From positions 310,001-374,000 of the forward strand of contig MU271160.1 of assembly GCA_021432605.1 (NCBI GenBank): a stretch of DNA of 64,000 nucleotides, given 5' to 3'. Both the position numbers and the translations under genes were made by a program. Below are positions 25,739 through 35,831 of this stretch, piece after piece. Each line of letters starts with the position of its first letter. Position 1 is the stretch's first letter. The DNA is from Coniochaeta sp. PMI_546. Lineage: Eukaryota > Ascomycota > Sordariomycetes > Coniochaetales > Coniochaetaceae. The notes below the pieces were generated by a model, which saw only the letters and a list, made by a program, of their open reading frames with translations, did no database searches and was not told the origin of the DNA.

Positions 25739-27567
25739 ATGTCTCCCGTCGCAGAGCATGACTTCGGCTCTAAGCTGGAGGCCTGTCTAACGCCGACAAC
25801 GATGGATGATTACATGTTCAAGAGCCATGTCCAAAACTGCAAAAATGTTTCGGAAAATACGAGCTATCTCGAGATCCTCAACTACTCGGTTCGTCCACCT
25901 CATCCGATCTAAACTCGGAAACTTGCCTTAATGAGGCTCCGCCAGCTCAGATCGCCACCACATAGTCAAAAGCGTGGCTAACAGCATAAATAGGACTCTT
26001 CATACAACTGCGTTGAGGAGCATCCCCTGACCGATGATGAGTTTGAGAACTTCTTGAACCGCCGTGTAAGAGGCTGGGCTTCGATTCATTCGATGAGCCA
26101 ACCCGACTAACCGTATCAGGGCGCTTTTGCACCACCAGCCCTGAAACCTGGAGTGAAGTTGCTCAATGGCATCCGTATGGTGTAAGAGAGCCCCCAAGGA
26201 GCTATGCATACTCAGCGCTAATGTTTGACGTCCTGTCAAGACTTCAGCAAAAGGCCAAGCACCCGGAAACGTTTACGCCTCACTATATCTCGTTCACAGC
26301 AGACGCCTACGAGTCCATGGTTAGAACCCTTCGTCTGCCGTTCAGAGCTATCGAAGGAACCAGCGTTGTCGGCCCCTTCTTCTGGTCCGCCTATGACCAA
26401 GATGATGAGGATCCCCACTTACGTGCGTCGAGCTCTCTTTCTCGCTGCCCCTGAGCCATGCACTCACTGTGATTGACAGAAATAATCTTTCGCAAATCCG
26501 ACGTCCGTAAAAAGGGCAAGACCCGCGGATGGGAGCTCATGTTGTCCCACTCCTTCCGCACCGGCGTTACAACCGGCTACGCCAAGGGCACCGAATCCTC
26601 AGACATGGTCGAGTCCGTCAAGCACCTGAAGGCATGCGCGGCACAAGTGATGCACCCCCTCCTCCTCCCCATCATTATACTCTCCCACGACCTGTCCACC
26701 AAAGTCGACCAGAAGCAGCGCGAAGCCCGCGAGTGGCTGCGCCGCCTCGAGCACGCGGTCAGCATGCGCAACGAGATTGTCGAGGCCGAGGGCTACGTCA
26801 AGCAGGACTACATGGACCTCGACCAGATCAACCGCGACCTGGTCGAGTGCCACTCCCAGGTCCTCTGGAAGCGGCCGCAGGCCTACCAAGAGATCATCGA
26901 GGGCATCGGCACGGCCATGGGGCGCTTCTGGGACATGGCTGAGCGCGATCCGGAAGCATACGGGGGTCGCGGTGGAGAGGTCGACAGGTTGCATCGCAGC
27001 ATGACGGGGAGGCTGGAGTTCTACAGCGCCAAGCTGAAGGGCACCGAGAACTACGCCCACACCACGCTCGAGCGCCTGACTATCCAGCGCGCGGCGCTGT
27101 ACAACATCATCGCGCAGAAGGAGTCCAAACTCAACCTCGAGATGGCGGGGCAGCAGCGCCGTCTGGCGCACGCTAGCAAGCGGGACAGCAACTCGATGAA
27201 GACGCTGTCTCTACTCGGTGCAATCTTCCTGCCGGCCACATATCTGGCGTCGGTATTCAGCATGACCTTCTTCAACTTCCAGAACGGCGGCGGTAACAGC
27301 AACAGCGGCGACAGCAACAGCAACAGCAATAATGACCAACCAGTCGTGGCACCCACCCTATGGATATACTTCGTCATCACGATACCCCTGACGCTCATCA
27401 TCGTGCTCATCTGGCGCATATGGGACAAGCGGCGCGAGAAGAAGTACGAGGCCGAGGACGAGGACCTCGAGGTGGGCATCGAGAACATGGAGGCCAAGAT
27501 CATGAGCAACATGCGAAAGCGGACCATGAGCAAGGTCCGGACGTGGGAGTTGGCGAAGGCGCAGTAA
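25739..27567 (+). CDS. CorA-like divalent-cation transporter family membrane protein
   Basis: Five exons: 25739-25888, 25994-26065, 26120-26181, 26241-26422, 26480-27567; 517 residues. Every junction keeps frame. Intron 1 has an unusual GTTCGT donor but a CTAAC branch site. The long soluble N-terminal part ends in helices (residues about 235-390) and is followed by two membrane segments, about 398-420 (IFLPATYLASVFSMTFF) and 449-467 (WIYFVITIPLTLIIVLIW), separated by an Asn/Gly/Ser-rich loop. A long N-domain plus two C-terminal helices is the CorA/Mrs2/ZntB layout. The GMN signature of true CorA is absent and SMTFFNF stands in its place, as in many fungal members, so Mg transport is not assured. 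The C-terminus is charged (RIWDKRREKK) and should be cytosolic. Confidence 0.87.
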
Positions 27568-27906
27568 TGTGTATGCATGCTTTTATTGGATGGAGGAAGT
27601 GTTTGCCTTTTCCGAATGTGGTTCTTGAAAAGTCCCATGATACCATTTTTTCCGTTTCTGTCTTCTCTCACAAAGCGCAGCGCAGCGATCATGTATGTGT
27701 CTGACGAGCTTACGACTTTTACGACATTTTATGAGCATATATACATATACCTTGATAGATATTATGTTCAGATAACCATTGCTCTATTCACGATCTAATC
27801 CTCTTGACGGCCCATTACGACAGGCCGCAGTCAGTCATAAAGGACCAAACCCCAGTCGCTAATTGCCATTGCTCATCCCCCCGTCGAAACACCAGCAGCC
27901 AGCCCT
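27568..27906. other. Convergent 3' ends of CorA-like and PLC genes
   Basis: 339 bp between two converging stop codons, with an A/T-rich part at 27720-27790. It probably holds both polyadenylation sites. Confidence 0.5.
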
Positions 27907-30063
27907 CTACACCACCCGTTTGGTAACCTTCACCAACAAGACGCCCTCGGTCTCGACCCCCTTCGCATCAAGCAGATGCACAAACCGATACCCCTCCCTC
28001 AACCGATCGACCCGCACACAAGCCCAGGCCGCCAGATCGTCCCGCCCGATATCGTCGTCCCGCACCGTGAACCTCACAAACGCCAGCTCGGGCACCACGC
28101 CCGCCACCTTGCCGAAGCCCAGCGCGTCGCCGAACTCCGGGTCGCGGCCCTTGCGCGTCTTGGTGCGCGCCTTGTACTCCCCTTCCTTCTCGCGCGTGAC
28201 CTGCTCGTTGGAGGCGGTGCCGGCCACGCGGGTGGCGCGCTCCTCCGGCTCCTCGACGTGGAGCTCTACCTTGACGTAAGGGTGGAACTTGGCCGGGTCC
28301 GGTTCCCCTTCTGGCAAGGGGAGGGATTGGCCTGCCAGGACCTGGATGGTGAGGTCCAGGGTGTGGTGGGGGATGGTGGCCTGGGTTGTGGTTGCGGTCG
28401 GGTCGCGATCTGGGGTTGTGCTGCGGTAGCCTAGATTATCGTCGGGTTAGACTGGTCTTTGCAGTGGTGTGTGTCACTTATAGTATGGGCAAGACAAACC
28501 TTCCGGCTTCAACACATATCCCCCCGTACCGGCAAACATGCCCTCGTTGAGCATCATCCCTTGGTCCCACCTCTGCCAGTTCAGCGCGACGATCTGGATT
28601 CCCTTGCGCCAGAAGACGGCCGGATCGAGGTTGGACGAGCTTATCCTCAGGCCGGACGGGTAGGCACGCATGAGAAAGTGCCTGTTGTGGTCGAACAGCT
28701 GCCTTGCCGACTTCTGGTGGACCTCCATCACCCCCTTCTCCGACAGGCTGAAGACGTGCGTCGGCATGCTGGCCTCGGGCTGCGTCAGGCTCTTGAACGA
28801 GACGCCTCTGGTGTAGATGCCCAGCTTGCTCAGGGCTTCGATGACCTTTGACGGCCTCTTTTTCTTCTTGCCCTTTGGGTCTGTAGCCGTGCCGGGCGGT
28901 GTCGTGTCCTCTTCTGAGCCCTGAGTGGACGGCGTTTCGAGTTTGGCGGCGGTGCTGTCCGTAGTTGCCGTGTGAGCCGCGTCATTTGGCGCATACTTGA
29001 CCTTGACGAGGATCTTGTGTCTCAAGTCGCCGGGCGCAGGTAAGCTTTTGGCATCCTCTTCGGGTGACGTGACCAAAAGCCCCTTCCATGTGTCTTCTAT
29101 GATTTTGACCATGATCTCCTGCTGTTCGGCGCGGCAGTGCACCTCCAGACTCACTATCAGCGGCAGGTCAGAGGCTACAAAGGCGTTGTCCCTGATGACT
29201 TCGCAGACGTCGCGGAACGAGACCTCCTTGGTCAGAGTGTACCCGTGTAGAACCCTCGGTTCCACGATGGCCGCTTGCGGCGATGGCGTCTTGCTGAGGG
29301 CCGTTGGGTTGGTAGCAGAACTCGCCTCCTTCGTTGCATGTGCAGAGGTGGCGGTCGACTCAGAAGCGACGGGTGCCGCCGTCTTCTTCTCGACATACTT
29401 GCTGAGTCTCTTGCCCAAGGACGTCTTCTCCAGCTTCCCGATCAGCGAACTGGGCACCTTGTTCTTGATCGTCTCGACCCTCGCCTTCCGCCTCTCGTAC
29501 CGCTTCGGATCATCCTCATCATCGTCACTGCTCGACGCAGAGGTACCACCCTCGCTGTCCGACTCGTCGCCATCCCAGACGTCAATTTCGATACAACGAC
29601 ATCCGCGTAGCAAGACGTTCTTGTACGAGTCTGTGCTAGACTCGCTGTACAGCTGGTTGCCAGTCAGATACGTGTTGTGACTGGAGCTGATAAAGTAATT
29701 CGACAGCGGCCACGAGAGATCCTGTTCCTTGGGCGGGGCAGCGATGTTGGTGAGGCTCGAGGTCATGTAGCTGAGGAAATCGCTCAGGCCGAAGACTGGC
29801 ATCTCAAGGAGATCCTTGGGTATTTCTCTCTCGTCATCACGTTGCACGTGCTTGAGGAAGGCAGCTACCTGATCCGCGTGCCAAGTCTTGTCGTTCTTGT
29901 CGATGTGGTCATTGTAGAGTGTTTGCAGGTGTTTGAGGACAACATTGTTGAGTGTCTTGACGCTTCGCTGCTCGCCGCTGACGCCTCCGCCGGCTTGGTG
30001 GATGGCATCTTCAGGCGGTGGCAGGCTCTCAGATTTGTCGGCTTTGTTTTCCACCGGGCCCAT
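27907..30063 (-). CDS. plc1: Phosphoinositide-specific phospholipase C
   Basis: Exon 1 is 30063-28500 and exon 2 is 28430-27907; 695 residues. The 69-bp intron has a GTTTGT donor, CTAAC branch site and TAG acceptor. An EF-hand-like N-terminal region (about 35-110) is followed by the X box from about 117 with the first catalytic His129 in SSSHNTYL and the CIEIDVWDG Ca-site segment, then His273 in HGYTLT. The Y box includes GIYTRGVSF and NWQRWDQGMMLN. A C2 domain (about 545-690) lies mostly in exon 2. The enzyme cleaves PIP2 to diacylglycerol and IP3 at membranes in a calcium-dependent way. Between the two catalytic histidines sits an acidic/Ser-rich insertion at about 167-265. There is no PH domain, as usual for fungal PLCs. 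Confidence 0.95.
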
Positions 30064-30883
30064 GATGCAGAGTTGGATTCTTGGTCTTCACGAAATGCTT
30101 TGCCTCAGAGCACCTAGTTGCGCGTTCGTTATATTGTGAAGAACGAGGTGAGGATGTCGGAGTGACCGCTGCCTTCTTAGAGCAAGAGGAACCCTGAACG
30201 CCCTATACTTCACTCCCGCGGTTGCCAGATAGGTGAATGCAACTGAGGGGACCGGCGGCACTAGTGTAAATGTCGATCTCGACGGAACTGCAGAACGCTA
30301 GTAGCAGGCTGAATAAGCAACTGTGAAATGTATAACGCCGCTCGCAGACACCTGTCCCATCGAAGAAGCAAGTGGTGAGGTCTTTAAACCTGGAATAAGG
30401 CCCAACCTGAGACCCAAGAGCTCTGTCGTCACCCGTCAATCCTTGCTGGATGTGCTGATCTGCGCAGGGCATCTTCCCTGGCCAATAGTGCAGACCCCTG
30501 CCAGTTACCAGGCGGTCTGACTCGCTAGATCGGTGTCGCGGGCAGGGCGGGCTGCCTCCGTCAACGGCAGCCAGCAGTCGAGCAGGTTTTGCCGATGTTT
30601 TAAGATCTGCATGGGTCACAGAGGGTACCTTTTTTTAGGATGGATAGGTAAGCTACATCTCTATTTTGAGATATATACCTTGACTGCCTAACGTATGGAA
30701 TGCATCGCAAATGGTTTGGGAGAAGCCGGGTATGTTCCTTTCAGACCTTTTCCAGCAGACTCCCTTTTCCGCTATTAAGCACCAAAAAAGCAAAGGCATC
30801 GGTGCCTATGCTGTCTAGACGAGCTCCAAGCCACTGACGCCCTGTCCTCATGATTTCATGTCACGCCCAGAGATTATTCCAAG
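30064..30883. other. Promoter region of plc1 and 3' flank of the LEU2-type gene
   Basis: 820 bp, both neighbours on the minus strand. No gene recognised. Confidence 0.5.
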
Positions 30884-32296
30884 CTAGGCCTTGAGGATCT
30901 TCTCCAACTCCGCGACAATAGCGTCGCCCATTTCTGTAGTGCTAGTGTTACCGCCAATGTCCTTTGTCCGGTTACCGTTATCGATAGCGTTCTTGACAGC
31001 AGCCTCAACTGCTTCGGCCTCTTTGGGCAGGTTGAGCGAATACCGAAGCATCATGGCCACAGACAAAATAGTGCCGGCCGGGTTGACGATACCCTTACCA
31101 GAAATATGGGGGGTCGATCCTGTTCACTATTAGCAGATGCACGCAAGTGACCTCTCGCCGTGTTAACTTGACTCACCGTGAATCGGCTCGTAGATGCCAT
31201 TGCACTTCCCCTTTCCCGTCTGAGATACCACCGAAGCTCGCGCTGGGCAACAGGCCAATGCTGCCAGGAATAAACGGGGCCTCATCACTTATGATATCAC
31301 CAAACAGATTGCTTGTAATGACAACACCATTCAGCGCCCTCGGGTTTTGCACCATATACATGGCCGCAGAGTCAACCAACTGGTGGCCGAGCTCCAACTG
31401 CGGGAACTCCTCTTTGAACACGTCATTGAGCGTCTTCCTCCACAGCCGGCTGGTCGCCAGCACGTTCAACTTATCCAGACTCCACACCTTGGCGGGAGGA
31501 TCGCGCGCCAGCGCCAGGAACCCACCGAGGCGCGCAATGTGCTCGGCGTCAGCACGGCTATACGGCTCTGTGTCCATGGCGAAGCCGGAGCCGTCGTCTC
31601 GTGCGGTCGCCGAAATAGATGCCGCCCGTCAGCTCGCGCACAACGGTGAAATCGGTGCCGCGGCAGACCTCGGCCTTTAGAAGGGAGCTGTCGACCAGGG
31701 AGTCGGAGGCGAAACTGTAGGAGCGCAGGTTGCCGTATGTGCCGAGCTCCTTACGCAGGCGGAGGTGGCCCTGCTCCTGGCGGACGGGGGAGCCGGGACC
31801 CCATTCTGGACCGCCGATGGCGTCGAGGAGGACGGCGTCGACGGACTTAGCGGCTGCGAGGGCTTCGTCGGTGAGGGGGTTGTTGTGCGCCTTGACCGAG
31901 GCCTAGAAGAGAACAAGTTAGGGATTGGGCATGTTATGGTGATATGGGAGGGCCATGGTAGAGAGAGGATGCGATGCCGGTCAGGACCTAGGAAGTAAGA
32001 TGGGGGGGAGGAAAACTTACACCCCCGAAGAGATGTTCTTGCAGGTTGAACTTGCCAGCAGATGGGCTGTTTGCTGAGTATGACTTGAGCACCTATGGCC
32101 ACACCAGGCAAGCAGACATTCTAGGATAGAGGTTGGTAAAGAGGCGCACTTTGACTGCCTCGGCGACAACCTGTATAACAGCTTGCTAGCACACCGGTGT
32201 CACAAGAGCTGGGTGCCACACTCGGCAAGGTCCAATTGAGCTCACATCAGGACCGCAGTGGTCACCACCGAAGATAACGATATTGTGAGTAGCCAT
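30884..32296 (-). pseudogene. leu2: 3-isopropylmalate dehydrogenase (LEU2 type) with two frame breaks
   Basis: Five exons fit the family: 32296-32246, 32170-32150, 32092-32021, 31902-31177, 31119-30884. The start MATHNIVIFGGDHCGP, the segment [19 protein letters not shown] with the catalytic Lys, the SNLFGDIISDEA metal-binding Asp residues and the C-terminus [13 protein letters not shown] are all recognisable. The enzyme oxidises 3-isopropylmalate with NAD in leucine synthesis. Exon 4 changes frame twice. Near 31599, after YFGDRT, the frame moves to [15 protein letters not shown]; this fits loss of two bases, or one extra base. Near 31208-31211 a GGGG run holds one base too many between DGKG and KCNGIYEPIHG. 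Conserved motifs also vary: RPEQG is RQEQG, LRPC is LRSY, HGSAPD is HGSTPH. All splice sites look intact. It is either a young pseudogene or paralogue, or it carries sequencing errors. Confidence 0.8.
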
Positions 32297-33127
32297 CTCT
32301 CCTCGGCTGATCTCAAAAATGTTCTGTAGGAAGGAGGAATGGGGTGAAGGAGTTTGTTGTCCGCTCGAAGCAAAGTCAGGAGGAGGAAATAGGTAATCAG
32401 TTAAAGGTACTTTGATACCTAAGGTACCTACCTAACCTTGTTTGCTTCACGTAGCTCCCCCGCGTTGGCACCAAAACTTTGCTGCGTGTCACTGACAACG
32501 CTGATATCCAACTACCCCACCTTCCGAAGTCGGCACCCGCTCCCACCGAGTTGGCGAGGAAGGAGCTCAACAGAGTTGACAGCTGCCGGCTGCCCTTTCC
32601 CCGGAGACGGTCCTCGCTCCAAGACGTCGCAGTCTCCATGAAGTTGGATTGGAGTTCACCCGAGCAGGCCGGTATGAGTTTGGCCGTTGCTCATAGAGTT
32701 GAAGATGCCACTCCATTCACTCATACTCACTGTGTACGATACTGACTTGAACAAGTCGAGCATACAGTGAAGTGCTCTCTAACCTGTGAGAGATCAACAC
32801 GAATGCGGTCGTAGATGATTGTACATGTCACCAATGCATTGGCGTCTGGCCATGATCTTTCTTAGGTAGTAGAAGCAGCAGCCTGAGCCCGCCAAAGTCT
32901 TTTCTCTACATTTCTGTCCTTCTCGTTTTTGCATCATCATTAGACAGACGTTCAGACATTATGTTCATATGTACTCAGCGTTCTTCCCGAGGAAGAGACA
33001 TTTGCCGGTGACCTTGCTTCTATGCTTGACCAACCCATGGCATACTCCGCTGAGATGCTTGTAACAAACACCCAACCATGGCACCTGCGACACGCGCACT
33101 GCGCCCCATATCAGTACGCCCGCCCTC
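32297..33127. other. Promoter region of the LEU2-type gene
   Basis: 831 bp upstream of the leu start and downstream of the PHD gene. A cluster ACCTAAGGTACCTACCTAACC lies at about 32416-32436. I saw no clear CCGG-N4-type Leu3 site or TGACTC Cpc1 site. Confidence 0.5.
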
Positions 33128-35831
33128 TCATCGAAACGACTTGAATGACTTATGAGCCAGTGGAGAAGCCGCCGAGGGCATCGGGCCGCCCATTGAGCCC
33201 AGCGAGACGCGCCCGTTGTCGCGTATGCGTCCTCCGCGCATGTTCGGCGTGTTTGCGCAGAATAGGCAGATATAGACCGACGGCACAGTCCGTTTAGATA
33301 TGTTTACGCATCTGCCATGCAACCACATCTCACACGATTCGCTATAGTCGAACTCAAGTCAGCCTACGTTACTGATGTATCAAATGTAACAGGCCCCAGG
33401 TTATTATGACTTTTGGAGCGCCAACTGAGGTTATCTTACCATTGGACCATGAAGCCGTCACCATCCCGGTCGACTTCAGATCGGTTGCAGACACATCTAA
33501 TGCCCTGAGACCTCGAGCTCGACGGCGTCGGCAGGCTCGACTCCGTCATGCTCGTCGGCGAGATGACGGTGTGCCTCGGGTAGTTGTTCACCACGAACTC
33601 CGCAACCGGGGGCCCGCCAGCGAACGAGTGTCGTTTATGCTTCGTCGGCGACGGGACTTGCCCCCTCTTCCGGCTTTCCCTTAGCTTCTTCAGCTCGCTC
33701 GCCGCGTCCCCAGATCTGCCACCTGTCGGCGTCATCTCGTTCATGACCGTCTCCGCTTCGCTGTCGGGATCATCTTGGTAAGACTGTCCGCCAAATGTGG
33801 CATATGAGGCCGTGCTCCGTTCGCTGATGCTACGCTGCGAACCGTGCAGGGGGTTCTTTCGTGTCGCCTTGAGCGGGTCTGGTAAAACAAACGAGGTATT
33901 TCTGCTAGGGATGATAATCGGCTCGTCGTCCGTGGAGGACGAATCGTCGTCGCTCTCTGACGAGTGCCACTGCTTGTGTTGGCGGAGTGTCGGTTGCGAC
34001 TTGTTCCGCTTACGGACCGACAATGGAGGAGCAAGGTCGTCCTCGACGAAAACAGTCGTTTCGACCCTCGCCCGACCATTGGCGTCGATGGTGAACTTTG
34101 CCTGCGTCCTCGTACGAGGGATCATACTGGCGCTTTCCGGTATGGACGAGAGGCTGGACAAGCGGTGGTGATGGTCGCTCTTCAGCGGAGATGTCCTTCC
34201 GCCGGGCCGGACGGCCTGCGATATGACGGGTCGTTTGGTCGCAGCTCCTGTTTGTGGACGTGGCGCCGGTGCAAGTGGCGGTAACGATGTCCGGACTGCA
34301 GGTTTCTTTCCTCTACTCTCGCTGAAGCTGCGAGAAAGGCCTGGCCGTGCGGTGGACTTTGTCGGGGAGCTTGCAAATGATCCGTCCGCCCGTCCGCTTG
34401 GACCTAGTTCTTTGGAGCTCATCGACCGGCGTAGCTCGGAGCGTTGTGCGGCGATTGACCTCGACTGTGGTGGTGGAGGAGGAGCATGTTGCTGTGCCTG
34501 GACGGGTGGCGCAGACGTTGAAGGCCCAATTGCCGCCTGGCTGAATGCCTCGCTTGTGAGGGTCGAAGAAGGCGGCCGACTGAAGAGGAGACCGGGGTTC
34601 ACACCCCCGGCATTGCCCATGATGCCAAAAGGGTTACTCATTTGAGTCGAGTAATTGTCAGTGTACATCGACTGGCCATCAGAGCCGGTGTCAAGAGGAG
34701 GCATGACCGCCTTCGAAGCCAGTGGTCTCTCATCGTTTGGAGGTCCTTGCACATTCTCCTGATTTTGCTGAGGGACACCTTCGGCTTGTTGTTGGAATAT
34801 CTGACTCGCCCTGGCCCACTCGAGCGACTCCATTGTCCCATGATGCGCGGTGACCTGCTGCTGGAAGATACCTGCACCCGTGGTATCACTGTAGTCAATA
34901 TCCATCCCCGCCATGTTTGGGTCTGTGTCCCAAAATGCCCTCTGGTTACCAAAAGCTTGCCCCGTTGCCGGAGCCGACATTGGCCCTGCCGACAGGGGGT
35001 AACCAAACATGTCATTAGGCGTTGTCACGAAGGTCCCCATGTTGTGTTGCTGTTGGCCGGTGGAATTGATGAAGTCCTGCTGGCTGAAACCCTGATCATT
35101 ATGCATGGCGTCGAGGTCCAGCTTTGGAGCTAGTTTCCGTTGGCTTTTTCGAGCTGAGGGTGGTGGCGTCACCGTCTGGTTTTGTTCTTCCTCTCGTGGT
35201 TCCTCCTCGACGGTGTTCCGCCTTCGCTTCTTCCCTGACCTTTCCTGCGAGCTGGACTGCTGGTTGCACCCTTTCTCCGGCGGCTGGGCAAAGTTCGATG
35301 CTGCTTGGCCAGGCGAAGACTGCAGACGTTGCGAGGGCTGAACTGGGGGAAGGGGTAGGTTGGGAGTCGGCGAGAAGTGATTAACATGAGTTGCGATCTC
35401 GGCGGCAATGCCCTCAGCGGTACACGGCCGCTTCTCTCCCGCAAGCTGTGGCTGCTGTTGTAGATATGGGGTTGCTGGTCCGAAGTCGCCAAACGGTCCG
35501 GTGGTGCCCCTGAGATTGCCGGGAGTTGCGTTAAAGACGGAATATTCCTCGGCAAAACGAGGCGTCCACCCGCCTGAGGCCTCGTCAAATCGGCCGTGAT
35601 TGTCCTTGGGCGTTTCAAAGAAGGGACTGGGGAATATCGAGGAGGTCGGGGTCTGTTTAGGCGTGGGCGGTTGAGCGTTTGTGTCGCCAAAGCTGTTTAG
35701 CAAACAGACGGGTTAGTTTCCAGCAAAGGATCTGCAGTAACCAAGCATGCTCCCGTCCGATCAGTGTAGATAGATGTTGGAGGGAGGAAATGTAGGTTGT
35801 CTTGCCTTAGAGCTTGTTGATCCCCACTCAT
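33128..35831 (-). CDS. PHD-finger protein with long disordered N-terminus
   Basis: Proposed exons: 35831-35806, 35692-33440, 33341-33128; 830 residues. The C-terminal PHD finger is complete only after splicing the 98-bp intron 33342-33439. Its Cys4-His-Cys3 ligands are C742, C744, C760, C763, H768, C771, C785 and C788. PHD fingers read histone H3 tails, so a chromatin role is likely. Residues 1-735 are low-complexity, rich in Pro, Gln and Ser, with a basic KKRRRN patch at about 165. The long second exon opens right after a CTAAC...CAG acceptor and has no ATG of its own near its 5' end. I therefore place the start in a 26-base exon, MSGDQQAL, joined by a GC-AG intron (AG|GCAAGA donor). The first exon is the least certain part. 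I cannot assign it to a named complex. Confidence 0.83.

Noticed and set aside
28997-30117. Long plus-strand readings opposite plc1
   Set aside because: Antisense shadows of the PLC coding strand; GC-rich codon bias explains them.
33128-33328. 67-codon minus reading as a separate small gene
   Set aside because: It is the second half of the PHD finger and joins the upstream long exon through a GTAAGA-TAG intron.
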